From positions 496,001 to 560,000 of the forward strand of contig NZ_AUAX01000001.1 of the NCBI RefSeq assembly GCF_000428945.1: 64,000 nt of DNA. The letters are read 5' to 3'. The notes beneath the pieces are model-generated. The model had not been told where the DNA came from and ran no database searches. It worked only from the letters and a program-made list of their open reading frames with translations. Source of the stretch: Hamadaea tsunoensis DSM 44101. Its GTDB lineage: Bacteria > Actinomycetota > Actinomycetes > Mycobacteriales > Micromonosporaceae. Within the stretch, counting starts at the first letter, position 1. Every line of letters begins with the position of its first letter. Positions 44,134 through 52,779 of the stretch are shown piece by piece. The position numbers were made by a program, and so were the translations under genes.

Positions 44134-45161
44134 GTCGAGTCCCGCTGGACCAACGTCGGTGGGACGGTCTCCCGGCGCGGGCCGATCGTGCCGTCGTCGA
44201 GCCGGCTCAGCAGCAGCCGGGCCGCCCGGCGACCGCGTTCGGCCGCCCCGAGGTCCACACTGGTCAGTCGCGGGAAGGTCAGCTCGGTGATGTCCGTGTT
44301 GTCCATCCCGACCAGCGCCACGTCGTGGGGTACGCGTACCCCGGCGGCCAGCAGGGCGTGCAGCGTACCGGCGGCGATGAGGTCGTTGGCGGCGAGAATG
44401 GCGTCCGGGCGGTCGCCGGTGCCGCCACTGCGCTCCAGCAGCCGCCGGGCGGCCGCCAGCCCCGCCTCGAACGTGAAGTCGCCGTATTCGACGTCGGCCG
44501 GGGCGAGTCCCCGTGCGGCGAGCGCCGAGCGGAAACCGGTGTCGCGGGCGGCTCCCGGCACCGTGTCGAGCGGACCGTTGATCATCGCGATCCGCCGCCG
44601 GCCCGTGTCCACGAGATGGTCGACGGCCAGGCGTACGCCGGCGATCGAGTCCGCGCGTACGTTGTCGATGGGCGCGTCGTCGGGCAGCTGCCCCACCACG
44701 ACGACCGGTACGGCGCTCTTGGCCAGGGCGTTGAGGTGCGCCTCGGTGACCCGCAGCGGCGACATGATCATGCCGTCCACGTACCGCCGGGCGAGCCCCC
44801 GCAGCAGTTCGGTCTCACCGGCCGCGTTCGCGTTGGTGGCATGGATGAGCAGCTGCCGCCCGCAGTCGGCGATCTCCGCCTCGATGGCCCGCATCATCTG
44901 CACGTACACGGGGTTGCCGATGTCCGCGACGGCCAGCCCGATCAGCCCCGTACGCTGCGCCTGCAGGCTGCGGGCGATCGCGTTCGGCACGTAGCCGACC
45001 CGTTCGGCGGCGGCCTTGACGCGCGCGGACAGCTCCGGACTGCCCCCGAGTCCGTTGAGGACCCGCGAGGCGGACGCGATCGAGACCCCGGCCAGATCGG
45101 CGACGGTGCGTACTGTCGCCGGACCGGTCGCGACCTGCGATTGGAAACGTTTCCGCCCCAT
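44130..45161 (-). CDS. LacI family transcriptional regulator
   Basis: A 343-residue repressor heading the 12-gene operon. The DNA-binding helix-turn-helix is VADLAGVSIASASRVLNG, and the hinge and periplasmic-binding-like effector domain follow (GLIGLAVADIGNPVYVQMMR). The codons for residues 3-7 contain the palindrome GGAAACGTTTCC at 45143-45154, the classic core of LacI-family operators, which suggests it represses its own operon. The effector sugar is not identifiable from sequence. Confidence 0.93.
   Translation of the reverse strand: MGRKRFQSQVATGPATVRTVADLAGVSIASASRVLNGLGGSPELSARVKAAAERVGYVPNAIARSLQAQRTGLIGLAVADIGNPVYVQMMRAIEAEIADCGRQLLIHATNANAAGETELLRGLARRYVDGMIMSPLRVTEAHLNALAKSAVPVVVVGQLPDDAPIDNVRADSIAGVRLAVDHLVDTGRRRIAMINGPLDTVPGAARDTGFRSALAARGLAPADVEYGDFTFEAGLAAARRLLERSGGTGDRPDAILAANDLIAAGTLHALLAAGVRVPHDVALVGMDNTDITELTFPRLTSVDLGAAERGRRAARLLLSRLDDGTIGPRRETVPPTLVQRDST
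45143..45154. promoter_or_regulatory. LacI-type operator inside the regulator's first codons
   Basis: A perfect 12-base palindrome, GGAAACGTTTCC, extended to TTGGAAACGTTTCCGCC. It lies 8-19 bases into the lacI-type reading frame. A bound repressor here would block transcription just after its start. A weaker GAAACAGTTCC half-match lies about 35 bases upstream of the operator, before the start codon. Confidence 0.6.
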
Positions 45162-45481
45162 CTGGGAACCCTCCGCGAAACACGAAACAGTTCCCGGAGC
45201 CTGTCGTATTTAGTCGACCTTCACCACTAGCCGATCAGCTGATGTCTTGCCACGGATGTCGTGTCACGACAATCTCCACCCCAGGTTGCAGCCGTAGAGA
45301 TCGATATCCGCTTCTTTCCGGCATCGGAGATCGGCACACGCCCAAGATCCCGCTTGGATCAGGGATCCGCACGTAATCATGGCCCATGATTCGGGCGATT
45401 TCCCTGATCCAAGCGGGATCTTGGGGCGACTCGCGGGACGGGATCTCGGGGGCGACTCGCGGGACGGGATCTGGGGGGACG
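45162..45481. repeat. region before the LacI gene: family 1 copy E and tandem repeats
   Basis: The 320 bases hold the promoter region of the 12-gene operon (AT-rich near 45180-45240), then family 1 copy E at 45341-45426. Two tandem 26-base units of GGGGCGACTCGCGGGACGGG follow (about 45423-45476), which look like right-arm duplications. No gene is seen. Confidence 0.75.
45341..45426. repeat. family 1 palindromic repeat, copy E
   Basis: Arms CCCAAGATCCCGCTTGGATC and GATCCAAGCGGGATCTTGGG surround an ATCATGGCCCATGAT centre. It is about 56 bases past the YccF stop, on that gene's downstream side. Confidence 0.85.
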
Positions 45482-45859
45482 TCAGGGCTTGGCGACGATC
45501 TCGCGGCCGAGCGGCCACAGCGCCGCCGGCACCAGCTTGAAGTTCGCGATCCCGAACGGGATGCCGATGAGCGTCACGCACAGCGCGATCCCCGCGATGA
45601 TGTGCCCGAGCGCCAGCCACCAGCCGGCGATGATCAGCCACACCACGTTGGCCACGGCCGACGCGACGCCCGCCGACTTCTTCTCGGTGATCGTGTAGCC
45701 GAACGGCCAGAGCGCGTACCGGGCGATGCGGAAGGCGGCCACGCCGAACGGGATCGTCACGATGAAGACGAAGCACAGGATCCCGGCGATCGCGTACCCG
45801 AGGGCGAGCAGGAAGCCGCTGCCGAAGATGAACCACAGGACGTTCAGGATGGTCCGCAT
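45482..45859 (-). CDS. YccF domain membrane protein
   Basis: A 125-residue protein with two tandem YccF repeats, each a membrane hairpin followed by an IPFG motif (VTIPFGVAAFRIARYALWPF and IGIPFGIANFKLVPAALWPL). The length is normal. Function is unknown. It is 12 bases downstream of the DUF402 gene and is the last gene of that operon. Confidence 0.9.
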   Translation of the reverse strand: MRTILNVLWFIFGSGFLLALGYAIAGILCFVFIVTIPFGVAAFRIARYALWPFGYTITEKKSAGVASAVANVVWLIIAGWWLALGHIIAGIALCVTLIGIPFGIANFKLVPAALWPLGREIVAKP

Positions 45860-45871
45860 GATGTGATCATC

Positions 45872-46501
45872 TCACCGGTTCGCAAACGGCACCGCGTCCC
45901 AGCCCGCCGGCAGCGGCCGCGGGCCCCACGCCGGGTCCGGCTCCCAGGTCGCCCAGGACTCGTCCCACCAGCGGCTCCCCTCGTCCAGCAGGCCCGCGAT
46001 CCGGTCGCCCTCGGCTTGGATCGCGGCCACCCGCCCCGGGTAGCGCGCGGCGCCCGTGGCGGCGAAGGCATCGACGTCCTTCCACGAGTACGTCTCGGCG
46101 CCCGCGGGCCACACCAGGTCCAGTTCGTGGTCCAGCGTGTCAAAGCCTAGGGGAGTACGCCGTGGAGCGTCCTGCAGATTGAAATACCAGCCCGTGAATT
46201 CGCGGTTCCCGCCGCGCCAGAACACGAAGATCGCGTGCTCGACGTCCGCCCAGTGCAGCGCGAGCAGGCCGTGCCCGGACCAGGCGGTGAGGCCGGCCGT
46301 CCGCCACGGGTGCTCCCCCGCCGGGAACTCGCCGTCGGGGAAGCCGAACGGCGAACCGGTCGGAAGGTACGTGACGAGCAGATTCCCGTCATCGTGGACG
46401 CAGATCGACGAGTAGCCGAGCCAGATCTCCCCGTTGATGATCTCGCGGCGGACGACGGTGTCGCCGGGCGCGAAGACGGTGGATCCCGGTGCGAAAGTCA
46501 T
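45872..46501 (-). CDS. DUF402 domain protein
   Basis: A 209-residue protein with the DUF402 core FTGWYFNLQDAPRRTPLGFD followed by DHELDLVW. Related proteins include nucleoside mono- to triphosphatases and FomD-like hydrolases, so a phosphatase role is possible. Its start overlaps the end of the amidohydrolase gene by 4 bases. Confidence 0.82.
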   Translation of the reverse strand: MTFAPGSTVFAPGDTVVRREIINGEIWLGYSSICVHDDGNLLVTYLPTGSPFGFPDGEFPAGEHPWRTAGLTAWSGHGLLALHWADVEHAIFVFWRGGNREFTGWYFNLQDAPRRTPLGFDTLDHELDLVWPAGAETYSWKDVDAFAATGAARYPGRVAAIQAEGDRIAGLLDEGSRWWDESWATWEPDPAWGPRPLPAGWDAVPFANR

Positions 46502-47559
46502 GCGTCCAGAGCGTAGACGCGCCGGGCGTTCCCCGCGGCCACCAGTCCGGCGATCCGCTCGGCCTCGCCCGGCGGCAGATCGGCCAGCACGTGCCGGATC
46601 GAGTGCCGGAACTGCTGCGCCCCCACGAGGTACAGCTCCGGCAACCCGTACGCGTCGGAGGAGTAGAGCACCTTGCCGAACGGGGCCAGTTCGAGGAACT
46701 CGGCGAGCACGGCGTCGAACCGGGCCCCGGTGTAGGTGACGGCCAGGCCGACGTCGGCGTACACGTGCGGGTAGAGCTGGGCCAGCCAGGCGGCCTGCCG
46801 GTGGTACGGGTAGCAGTGCAGCAGCACGATCGGCACCCGCGCCGACCGCGTCGCCGCGCAGAACGGCTGCAGATGCGCCGGATCGGCACGAAGCAGAGCG
46901 GCGTCCGGATCACCGAACCCGGTGTGGAACTGGATCGGACGTCCACAGTCGACGGCCGTCCACAGCAGGTGCCGCAGCAGCACCGGATCCGCCAGCCGCT
47001 CGCCCGATCGCAGCCAGGCGTCGGCCGCCCGGACCACCTCGGCCGGGCCCGGTCGCTCGGGATCGAGGTCGAGCCCGTGCCGGTACGCGGCGATCGATTT
47101 CACCGCGACCGCCCCGGCATCGAGCTGCGCCGCCAATGCGTCGGAAAACGAGCGGCCGAACCCCGACCCGCCGGCCGTCTCGGCGACGGATACGGCCAAC
47201 TGCTCCAGGCGTACAACGGAATGGACAGGCGCATGGGCGGCGGCCGCGAGCTCATCGAGTGCGGCACCACCGGTCAGGCCGGTGTCCACGAGGAGCGCGC
47301 TGAGACCCGCGGCGGCGAGCAGGCGGGCGCCCGCGTCAGGCAGGGAGCGACGAGACTCCGCATATTCCGCAAGGGGCGCGAAAGGAGAAAGGCCGAGGGC
47401 GGGCGCGCACCAGCGGCGGATCGCGAGGCCGAGCCGGGAGTCCGGAAAGGACGTTCCCGGCGCGGGCGGCCACGGCGATTCGGTGCACCAGGCCGCGAAC
47501 CGCTCGTCGGTCAGCGGGCCGAGCTCGACGGTGTGGCAGTGCGCGTCTAGTACTTCCAC
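46498..47559 (-). CDS. amidohydrolase (FluG N-terminal-like)
   Basis: A 353-residue metal-dependent amidohydrolase. Metal ligands are visible in DAHCHT (N-terminus), IQFHTGFGDPD, LLHCYPYHRQAAWLA and YSSDAYGLPELY. This is the arrangement found in the N-terminal half of fungal FluG. The gene overlaps the glutamine synthetase homologue by 13 bases. Together they correspond to the two halves of FluG. The substrate is probably a gamma-glutamyl or polyamine-type compound, by family inference only. Confidence 0.85.
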   Translation of the reverse strand: MEVLDAHCHTVELGPLTDERFAAWCTESPWPPAPGTSFPDSRLGLAIRRWCAPALGLSPFAPLAEYAESRRSLPDAGARLLAAAGLSALLVDTGLTGGAALDELAAAAHAPVHSVVRLEQLAVSVAETAGGSGFGRSFSDALAAQLDAGAVAVKSIAAYRHGLDLDPERPGPAEVVRAADAWLRSGERLADPVLLRHLLWTAVDCGRPIQFHTGFGDPDAALLRADPAHLQPFCAATRSARVPIVLLHCYPYHRQAAWLAQLYPHVYADVGLAVTYTGARFDAVLAEFLELAPFGKVLYSSDAYGLPELYLVGAQQFRHSIRHVLADLPPGEAERIAGLVAAGNARRVYALDA

Positions 47560-48905
47560 CGCACGGCCTCGGCGATCTCGTCATCGGTACGCGTCGCGAA
47601 CAGCTCGGCCTCGGCCCGGTGCACGGCGATGTGGGCGTTGAGCAGCTCCTTGCCGAGCGCGTCGCAGAGCACCTCGTCCCCGGCGAGCGCGGTGAGGGCC
47701 TCCTCGACGCCGGTGGGCAGCAGCGGCGGCCGGGTAAAACCATCCAGAGTGGACGGATCGAGCTGGTACTCGGCGGGCAGCCGCAGCTCGGCGAAGGCGC
47801 TGGCCGCGGCGACCGCGGCGACCGCGCCCACGACCAGGTACGGGTTGGCGGACGCGTCGCAGCACTTCAGCTCGGCGTTGGCGGCGCCCGGACCGGCGCC
47901 CTTGACGCCGGCGATGAACCGCAGGGCGGCCTCCCGGTTCTCCAGCCCCCAGCACTGATAGGCGCCCGCCCACCGCTGCGGTACGCGTCGCAGCCGGCTC
48001 GACACGCTCGGCGCGGTCAGCCCGATCAGCGCGGGCATGCGTTCGAGGATGCCGGCCAGGATCGACTCCCCGCGGCCGGTCATGCCGTACGGGCCGAGGC
48101 CGCCGGAGAACAGGTTGCCGTCCCCGGACCACGCCGAGAAGTGCAGGTGCAGGCCGTTGCCGACCTTGCCGGCGACCGGCACCGGGGCGAACGAGGCCCG
48201 CCAGCCGTGCGCCAGGGACACCGCGCGGATGGTCTCGCGGACGAGGACCACCATGTCGGCCGCGCCCACGGGATCGGTGTGCGACACCGAGATCTCGAAC
48301 TGGCCGCCGGCGTACTCGGGATGGAACTGCTCCACCGGCACGCCCTGAGCCGTCAGCGCGGTCAGCACGTCCTGGGCGTACTGCGAGACCTCGATCAGCC
48401 GCGTCATCCCGTACGCCGGCCCCGCCGCGGCCGGCGTACCGTCCTCGTTGCCGAGATACCACTCGATCTCGAAGGCCATCCGCATGGTGATCCCGGCGTC
48501 CTTCGCGCGCTCGACGGCCCGCTTGGCGAACTGCCGCTGATCGGCCACGTACGCCTCACCGTTCTGGGTCCACCGGTCGACCGGCGCCCACGCCCAGCCG
48601 GGCTGGGCGGCCAGCACGGTCAGCGCGTCCAGGTCGGGATGCAGCCGCAGATCGCCCACCGGACCGCCGATGTGCTCGCTCTCGGTGATCGAATCGTCCA
48701 CCAGGAAGACGTCGTGGACGGTCGACATGCCCACGCCCCACGCGGCGGCGCCGGCCAGCCGGTCCAGCGGGATCGCCTTCGCCCGCGTCACGCCCGCGTT
48801 GTCGACCCAGGTCAGAGCGACCACGCGTACATCGAGGGCGGCCAGGCCGACCGCGGCGGCACGGGCCGTCCCGGCGAGCGCCTCCCGGTCCAGAGTCACA
48901 GCCAT
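47547..48905 (-). CDS. glutamine synthetase family protein (FluG C-terminal-like)
   Basis: A 452-residue glutamine synthetase homologue. The beta-Grasp domain is followed by the catalytic domain with FEIEWYLGN (metal-binding acidic residues), YAGGQFEISVSHTDP, NGLHLHFSAW and SSRLRRVPQRWAGAYQCWG. These variants usually glutamylate amines such as polyamines rather than ammonia. I chose the ATG at 48905 over the one 9 bases upstream. It is the first gene of a four-gene operon with the amidohydrolase, DUF402 and YccF genes. Confidence 0.85.
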   Translation of the reverse strand: MAVTLDREALAGTARAAAVGLAALDVRVVALTWVDNAGVTRAKAIPLDRLAGAAAWGVGMSTVHDVFLVDDSITESEHIGGPVGDLRLHPDLDALTVLAAQPGWAWAPVDRWTQNGEAYVADQRQFAKRAVERAKDAGITMRMAFEIEWYLGNEDGTPAAAGPAYGMTRLIEVSQYAQDVLTALTAQGVPVEQFHPEYAGGQFEISVSHTDPVGAADMVVLVRETIRAVSLAHGWRASFAPVPVAGKVGNGLHLHFSAWSGDGNLFSGGLGPYGMTGRGESILAGILERMPALIGLTAPSVSSRLRRVPQRWAGAYQCWGLENREAALRFIAGVKGAGPGAANAELKCCDASANPYLVVGAVAAVAAASAFAELRLPAEYQLDPSTLDGFTRPPLLPTGVEEALTALAGDEVLCDALGKELLNAHIAVHRAEAELFATRTDDEIAEAVRWKY

Positions 48906-48965
48906 GCCGAGCATTGTGGCCGATGTTCGGCGTCTGCCAAGTGTCGCCCGGCCGACAGCTGCTTT

Positions 48966-49134
48966 CTAGGGCCTGTCTCCCGGATCTCGTGGTCCGGTGG
49001 CGAGTCTCAGGCGGCGATTCGGCAAGCTTGATCTTCGTCGTCAGGCTGGTGGCCTGTCGGCGAAGACTCAAGCGCCGCCGATCGTCGTCTGAGGCCGCCA
49101 ACGGGCCGCGAATGATCCGGGAGACAGGCCCTAG
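48966..49134. mobile_element. MITE-like element with CTAG flanks
   Basis: Perfect inverted ends: CTAGGGCCTGTCTCCCGGAT(C) at 48966-48986 and its exact complement at 49114-49134. The outer CTAG on both sides looks like a target duplication, the type made by IS5-family elements. The 169-base element encodes nothing. Its right end supplies the stop codon (TAG, 49133-49131) of the neighbouring ABC ATPase gene. Confidence 0.8.
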
Positions 49135-49952
49135 GATGCCCGGGCGGCGAACCGCCCGTCCTCGTAGCTCAGCTTCAGCGGCAGGCCGAAGGTCGCGCTG
49201 AGGTTGTCCGCGGTCAGCGTCTCCTCGAGTACGCCGGCCGCCACGATCTCGCCCTGCCGCAGCAGCAGCGCGTGGGTGAACCCGGGCGGGATCTCCTCGA
49301 CGTGGTGGGTCACGACGACCAGCGCGGGCGCGTCCGGATCGGCGGCGACGGCGGCCAGCCGGGCGACGAGGTCCTCCCGGCCGCCGAGGTCCAGCCCGGC
49401 CGCGGGCTCGTCCAGGATCAGCAGCTCGGGATCGGTCATCAGGGCGCGGGCGATCTGCGTACGCTTCCGCTCCCCCTCCGACAGCGTCCCGTAGGTCCGC
49501 TCCGCGAGGTGCCCGACGTTCAGCTGGGCCATCAGGCCCTCGGCCCGGGCCAGGTCGGCCGGGTCGTAGCTCTCCCGCCACCGGCCGACGACCGACCAGG
49601 CGGCCGTGACGACGACGTTGCGCACGATCTCGTCGCCCGGGATGCTCTCCGCGAGCGCGGCCGTGGACAGGCCCACCCGCGTACGCAGCTCGTTCAGGTC
49701 GGTACGCCCCAGGCGCTCGCCGAGCACGTACATGGTGCCGCGCGTCGGGTGCGACCGGCCGGCCGCCAGATTGATCAGCGTCGTCTTGCCGGCCCCGTTC
49801 GGGCCGAGGACGACCCAGCGCTCGTCGAGCTCGACGCGCCAGGTGATCTCGCGCAGCAGCGCCTGGCCCGATCGCACCACGGCGACCCGGTCGGCGGCGA
49901 CGGCGAGGTCGGGATCGTCCACGGCGGGCAGGGCGGGTAGATCGTGAGCCAC
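49131..49952 (-). CDS. ABC transporter ATP-binding protein, ended by a MITE
   Basis: A 273-residue ATPase. Walker A is LGPNGAGKTTLINLA, the signature is LSEGERKRTQIARALM and Walker B is LLILDEPAAGLDL, with the switch histidine in VVVTHHVEEI. The start is uncertain between GTG 49952 and TTG 49964. The stop TAG is formed by the CTAG junction of the MITE, so the original C-terminus was probably longer or different. The gene for a small membrane protein lies immediately upstream. Confidence 0.85.
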   Translation of the reverse strand: MAHDLPALPAVDDPDLAVAADRVAVVRSGQALLREITWRVELDERWVVLGPNGAGKTTLINLAAGRSHPTRGTMYVLGERLGRTDLNELRTRVGLSTAALAESIPGDEIVRNVVVTAAWSVVGRWRESYDPADLARAEGLMAQLNVGHLAERTYGTLSEGERKRTQIARALMTDPELLILDEPAAGLDLGGREDLVARLAAVAADPDAPALVVVTHHVEEIPPGFTHALLLRQGEIVAAGVLEETLTADNLSATFGLPLKLSYEDGRFAARAS

Positions 49953-49956
49953 GGTG

Positions 49957-50616
49957 TCATCCAATCAGGCGCGGCACGTTCGCGGACGGCAGGGTGGTCA
50001 TCGGCACACGATCCTCCGGATGCCGCACGAAGTGCTGGAGTACCGCCACGGTCCGCGCGGGCGGCACCGTGCTCAGGTCCACCGGCACCACGACCCGCCG
50101 GCCGAACCGTTCGGCGACCTCGATCGTCATGGACTCCTCGGCCGGCACCACCCGCGTGATCCGCTCCCACGGCCGCAGCCGGCCCGCCAGGATCATCCCC
50201 GCCGGGGTGACCGCCACCTCCGGCAGACCCCGCAGGCAGCGCAGGAAGAGGGCCGCCTGGGCATAGAGCGGGTACAGGAACACCCCGGTCGCGGCGGTCA
50301 GCCAGCGCTCCGGATGCGTCGTCGTGGCCGCGCCGACGCCGGCCGCGTACAGGCCGAGCGCGAGGGTGAGGCCCGCCAGGCTGGAGTAGACGGCCAGCGG
50401 CCGGCGCGGGGCGACGAAACCGCCCCCGGGCAACGGCTCCCAGTCCCGCGCGGCGAACTGGTTGCGCCAGAGGAAGCTCGCGAACCTGGCCACGAACAGG
50501 CCCGCGGTCAGCGAACCGGCCAGGTTGTGCCAGGACGGCACAAGCCAGGCACGTCCGGCGCAGAACGCCGCCACCGTCACGGAAACCGCCGCTACCAGGG
50601 CGAACACGATGCGCAT
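49957..50616 (-). CDS. membrane protein, PH-like C-terminus
   Basis: A 219-residue protein with hydrophobic segments at about residues 1-22, 30-48, 75-98 and 103-125. A soluble beta-rich C-terminus (VAVTPAGMILAGRLRPWERI and on) looks like a bacterial PH-type domain. It overlaps or abuts the ABC ATPase start (ending within 10 bases of it), so it may be the membrane partner, although it does not look like a standard ABC permease. Confidence 0.6.
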   Translation of the reverse strand: MRIVFALVAAVSVTVAAFCAGRAWLVPSWHNLAGSLTAGLFVARFASFLWRNQFAARDWEPLPGGGFVAPRRPLAVYSSLAGLTLALGLYAAGVGAATTTHPERWLTAATGVFLYPLYAQAALFLRCLRGLPEVAVTPAGMILAGRLRPWERITRVVPAEESMTIEVAERFGRRVVVPVDLSTVPPARTVAVLQHFVRHPEDRVPMTTLPSANVPRLIG

Positions 50617-50714
50617 GGCCGGGAATCATAACCACCCGTTCGGCGAGCAACGCCCCCCATGGTTTTCGCGTCACAGCGTACGGTGAGCCAACCCTCAAAC
50701 TCCGGGAGGCCGCG

Positions 50715-51701
50715 TTGACGGCGGTAATTGAGATCAAGGGATTGCGGAAGACCTTCCGCTCCCTGCGCAGAGGGCCCAAAGTGGCCCTGGACGGCTTCGA
50801 CATGCTGGTCGAACCGGGCCAGATCCACGGCTTCCTCGGGCCCAACGGCTCGGGCAAGACCACCACCCTGCGTACGCTGCTCGGCCTGGTCCGGGCCGAC
50901 GGCGGCGAGATGAGCATCCTCGGTACGCCCAGCCGCGAGTACGCGTCGGTCGCCCACCGCGTCGGCGCGATCGTCGAGAGCCCGGCGTTCTTCGGCAACT
51001 TCTCCGGCCGCAAGACCCTCAGCCTGCTCGCCACCGCGGGCGGGGTCGGCCAGTCGCGCGTCGGCGAGGTCCTCGAGCGGGTCGGCCTGCGCGACCGCGC
51101 CGACGACCGGGTCCGCTCCTACTCTCTCGGCATGAAGCAGCGCCTGGCCGTCGCGTCCGCCCTGCTCAAGCAGCCCGAGCTGCTCATCCTCGACGAGCCC
51201 GCCAACGGTCTCGACCCGGCCGGCATCCACGAGATGCGTACCCTCATGCGCGATCTCGCCGCGGACGGCGTCACGGTCCTCGTCTCCAGCCACATCCTCA
51301 GCGAGATCGAGATCATCTGCGACACCGTCACCATCATCAGCCGCGGCCGGCGCGTGCTCGCCGGTCCCGTCGACGCCGTCCTGGCCGAGCACGACAACGG
51401 CGATTTCCGGGTACGCGTACCCGAGCCGGACCGGGCCCGCGAAGTGCTCGCCGGCGCGGGCTTGTCGGTCACCGCGGCCGACGACCACCTCGTGGTCGGC
51501 GGCGTCACCGACGCGTCGGCCATCAGCGAGGCGCTCGGCCGGGCCGAGATCTGGCTGACCGAGCTGTCGCCGATCGCCCCCGACCTGGAGAGCGTCTTCC
51601 TCGACCTCACCGGTACGCGTCCCGTCGACGGCGTCTACCACCAGGTCGACGATTCCGTGGCCGTGTCGGTCGCCCCGCAGACCCTGGAGGTGTCCGCATG
51701 A
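50715..51701 (+). CDS. ABC transporter ATP-binding protein
   Basis: A 328-residue CcmA/BcrA-type ATPase starting at TTG 50715, with GGGAGG upstream. Walker A is LGPNGSGKTTTLRTLL, the signature YSLGMKQRLAVASALL, and Walker B LLILDEPANGLDP. The C-terminal 100 residues resemble the extra domain of BcrA-like exporters. It overlaps the permease gene by 4 bases. The pair is a simple two-gene exporter. Confidence 0.92.
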   Translation: MTAVIEIKGLRKTFRSLRRGPKVALDGFDMLVEPGQIHGFLGPNGSGKTTTLRTLLGLVRADGGEMSILGTPSREYASVAHRVGAIVESPAFFGNFSGRKTLSLLATAGGVGQSRVGEVLERVGLRDRADDRVRSYSLGMKQRLAVASALLKQPELLILDEPANGLDPAGIHEMRTLMRDLAADGVTVLVSSHILSEIEIICDTVTIISRGRRVLAGPVDAVLAEHDNGDFRVRVPEPDRAREVLAGAGLSVTAADDHLVVGGVTDASAISEALGRAEIWLTELSPIAPDLESVFLDLTGTRPVDGVYHQVDDSVAVSVAPQTLEVSA

Positions 51702-52771
51702 GCACCGACGTGCTGGAACAGGCCGCGCCGCCGGTCGCCACCCCGCCCGCCGAGCCCGCGGGCAGCCTGGTGCGGGCCGAGTTGCGCCGGCTGCTCTCCC
51801 GCCGCTTCGTGCAGATCCTGACGGCGGTGATGATCGGCGCCTTCGCGGTCACCGTCGGCGTCACCATGGCCGGCAGCCGTACGCCGACCGCGGCCGACTG
51901 GTCGAGCGCGACCGAGCAGGCGCAGCAGGTGAACGCCGCCAACAAGCAGGCCTACGACGAGTGCACGGCGGCGCACGCCCCGGACGCGTCGAGTACGCAG
52001 CGGCTGCGCTACCCCGACAAGTGCGTCTACGTCGAGGCGGCGCCCGAGGACTTCCTCTACGACACCTACGTCTTCCGGACCTCGATCAAGGGGCTCGTCG
52101 GCTTCCTGGCCGCGTACCTGGCACTGTTCGGGTTCCTGGTCGGCGCCACGTTCATCGGAGCGGAGATGTCCAGCGGCGGGCTCACCAACCTGCTGCTGTG
52201 GCGGCCGCAGCGGATGACCGTCCTGGGGACCAAACTCGGCGTACTGCTGCTGGCGGTCGGGGCCTTCTCGGTCCTCTTCTCGGCCGTCTACATAGGAACG
52301 TTCTACGGGATCGCCTCGGCGACCGGGTACGTCGGGACGGTCAGCAGCGAACTCGTCCAGGACATCGCCCTCATGGCTGGCCGCGGCATCGGGCTCGCCC
52401 TCATCGTCACCGCGCTGTCCTTCGGCGTCGCCACGATCGGCCGGCACACCGCGGCGGCCCTCGGCCTGCTCACCGCGTACGGGGTGGTGTGGGAGGGGGG
52501 CCTGCGGATCATCATGGAGGTGGTCCGGGCCAACCTGCCCGACCCCTGGTTCCTGTCGACCTACGTCGGCGCCTGGATGACGGGCTCGTTCGAGTTCTAC
52601 TCGCGGGATCCGTCCGGCTGCTACTACTCCGACGGTTCCGGGGACGCCAGCTACTGCTCGCCGGACCACTACACGGTCTACTGGTGGCACGCGGCGGCGG
52701 TGTTCCTCGCCCTGCTGGTGATCGTCGTGGGCGGAGCGTTCGCGCACTTCCGCAAACGCGACCTCACCTGA
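51698..52771 (+). CDS. ABC-2 family transporter permease
   Basis: A 357-residue membrane protein with six or so hydrophobic segments. A cytoplasmic N-terminus (RAELRRLLSRRFVQILTAVM) leads into a large extracellular loop between the first two segments (about residues 55-115) containing two cysteines (YDECTAAH and DKCVYVEA), possibly disulfide-linked. A second extracellular loop near residue 305 is rich in Tyr and Ser and also has two cysteines. Start ATG 51698 overlaps the ATPase stop. Confidence 0.9.
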   Translation: MSTDVLEQAAPPVATPPAEPAGSLVRAELRRLLSRRFVQILTAVMIGAFAVTVGVTMAGSRTPTAADWSSATEQAQQVNAANKQAYDECTAAHAPDASSTQRLRYPDKCVYVEAAPEDFLYDTYVFRTSIKGLVGFLAAYLALFGFLVGATFIGAEMSSGGLTNLLLWRPQRMTVLGTKLGVLLLAVGAFSVLFSAVYIGTFYGIASATGYVGTVSSELVQDIALMAGRGIGLALIVTALSFGVATIGRHTAAALGLLTAYGVVWEGGLRIIMEVVRANLPDPWFLSTYVGAWMTGSFEFYSRDPSGCYYSDGSGDASYCSPDHYTVYWWHAAAVFLALLVIVVGGAFAHFRKRDLT

Positions 52772-52779
52772 TCGACTCC

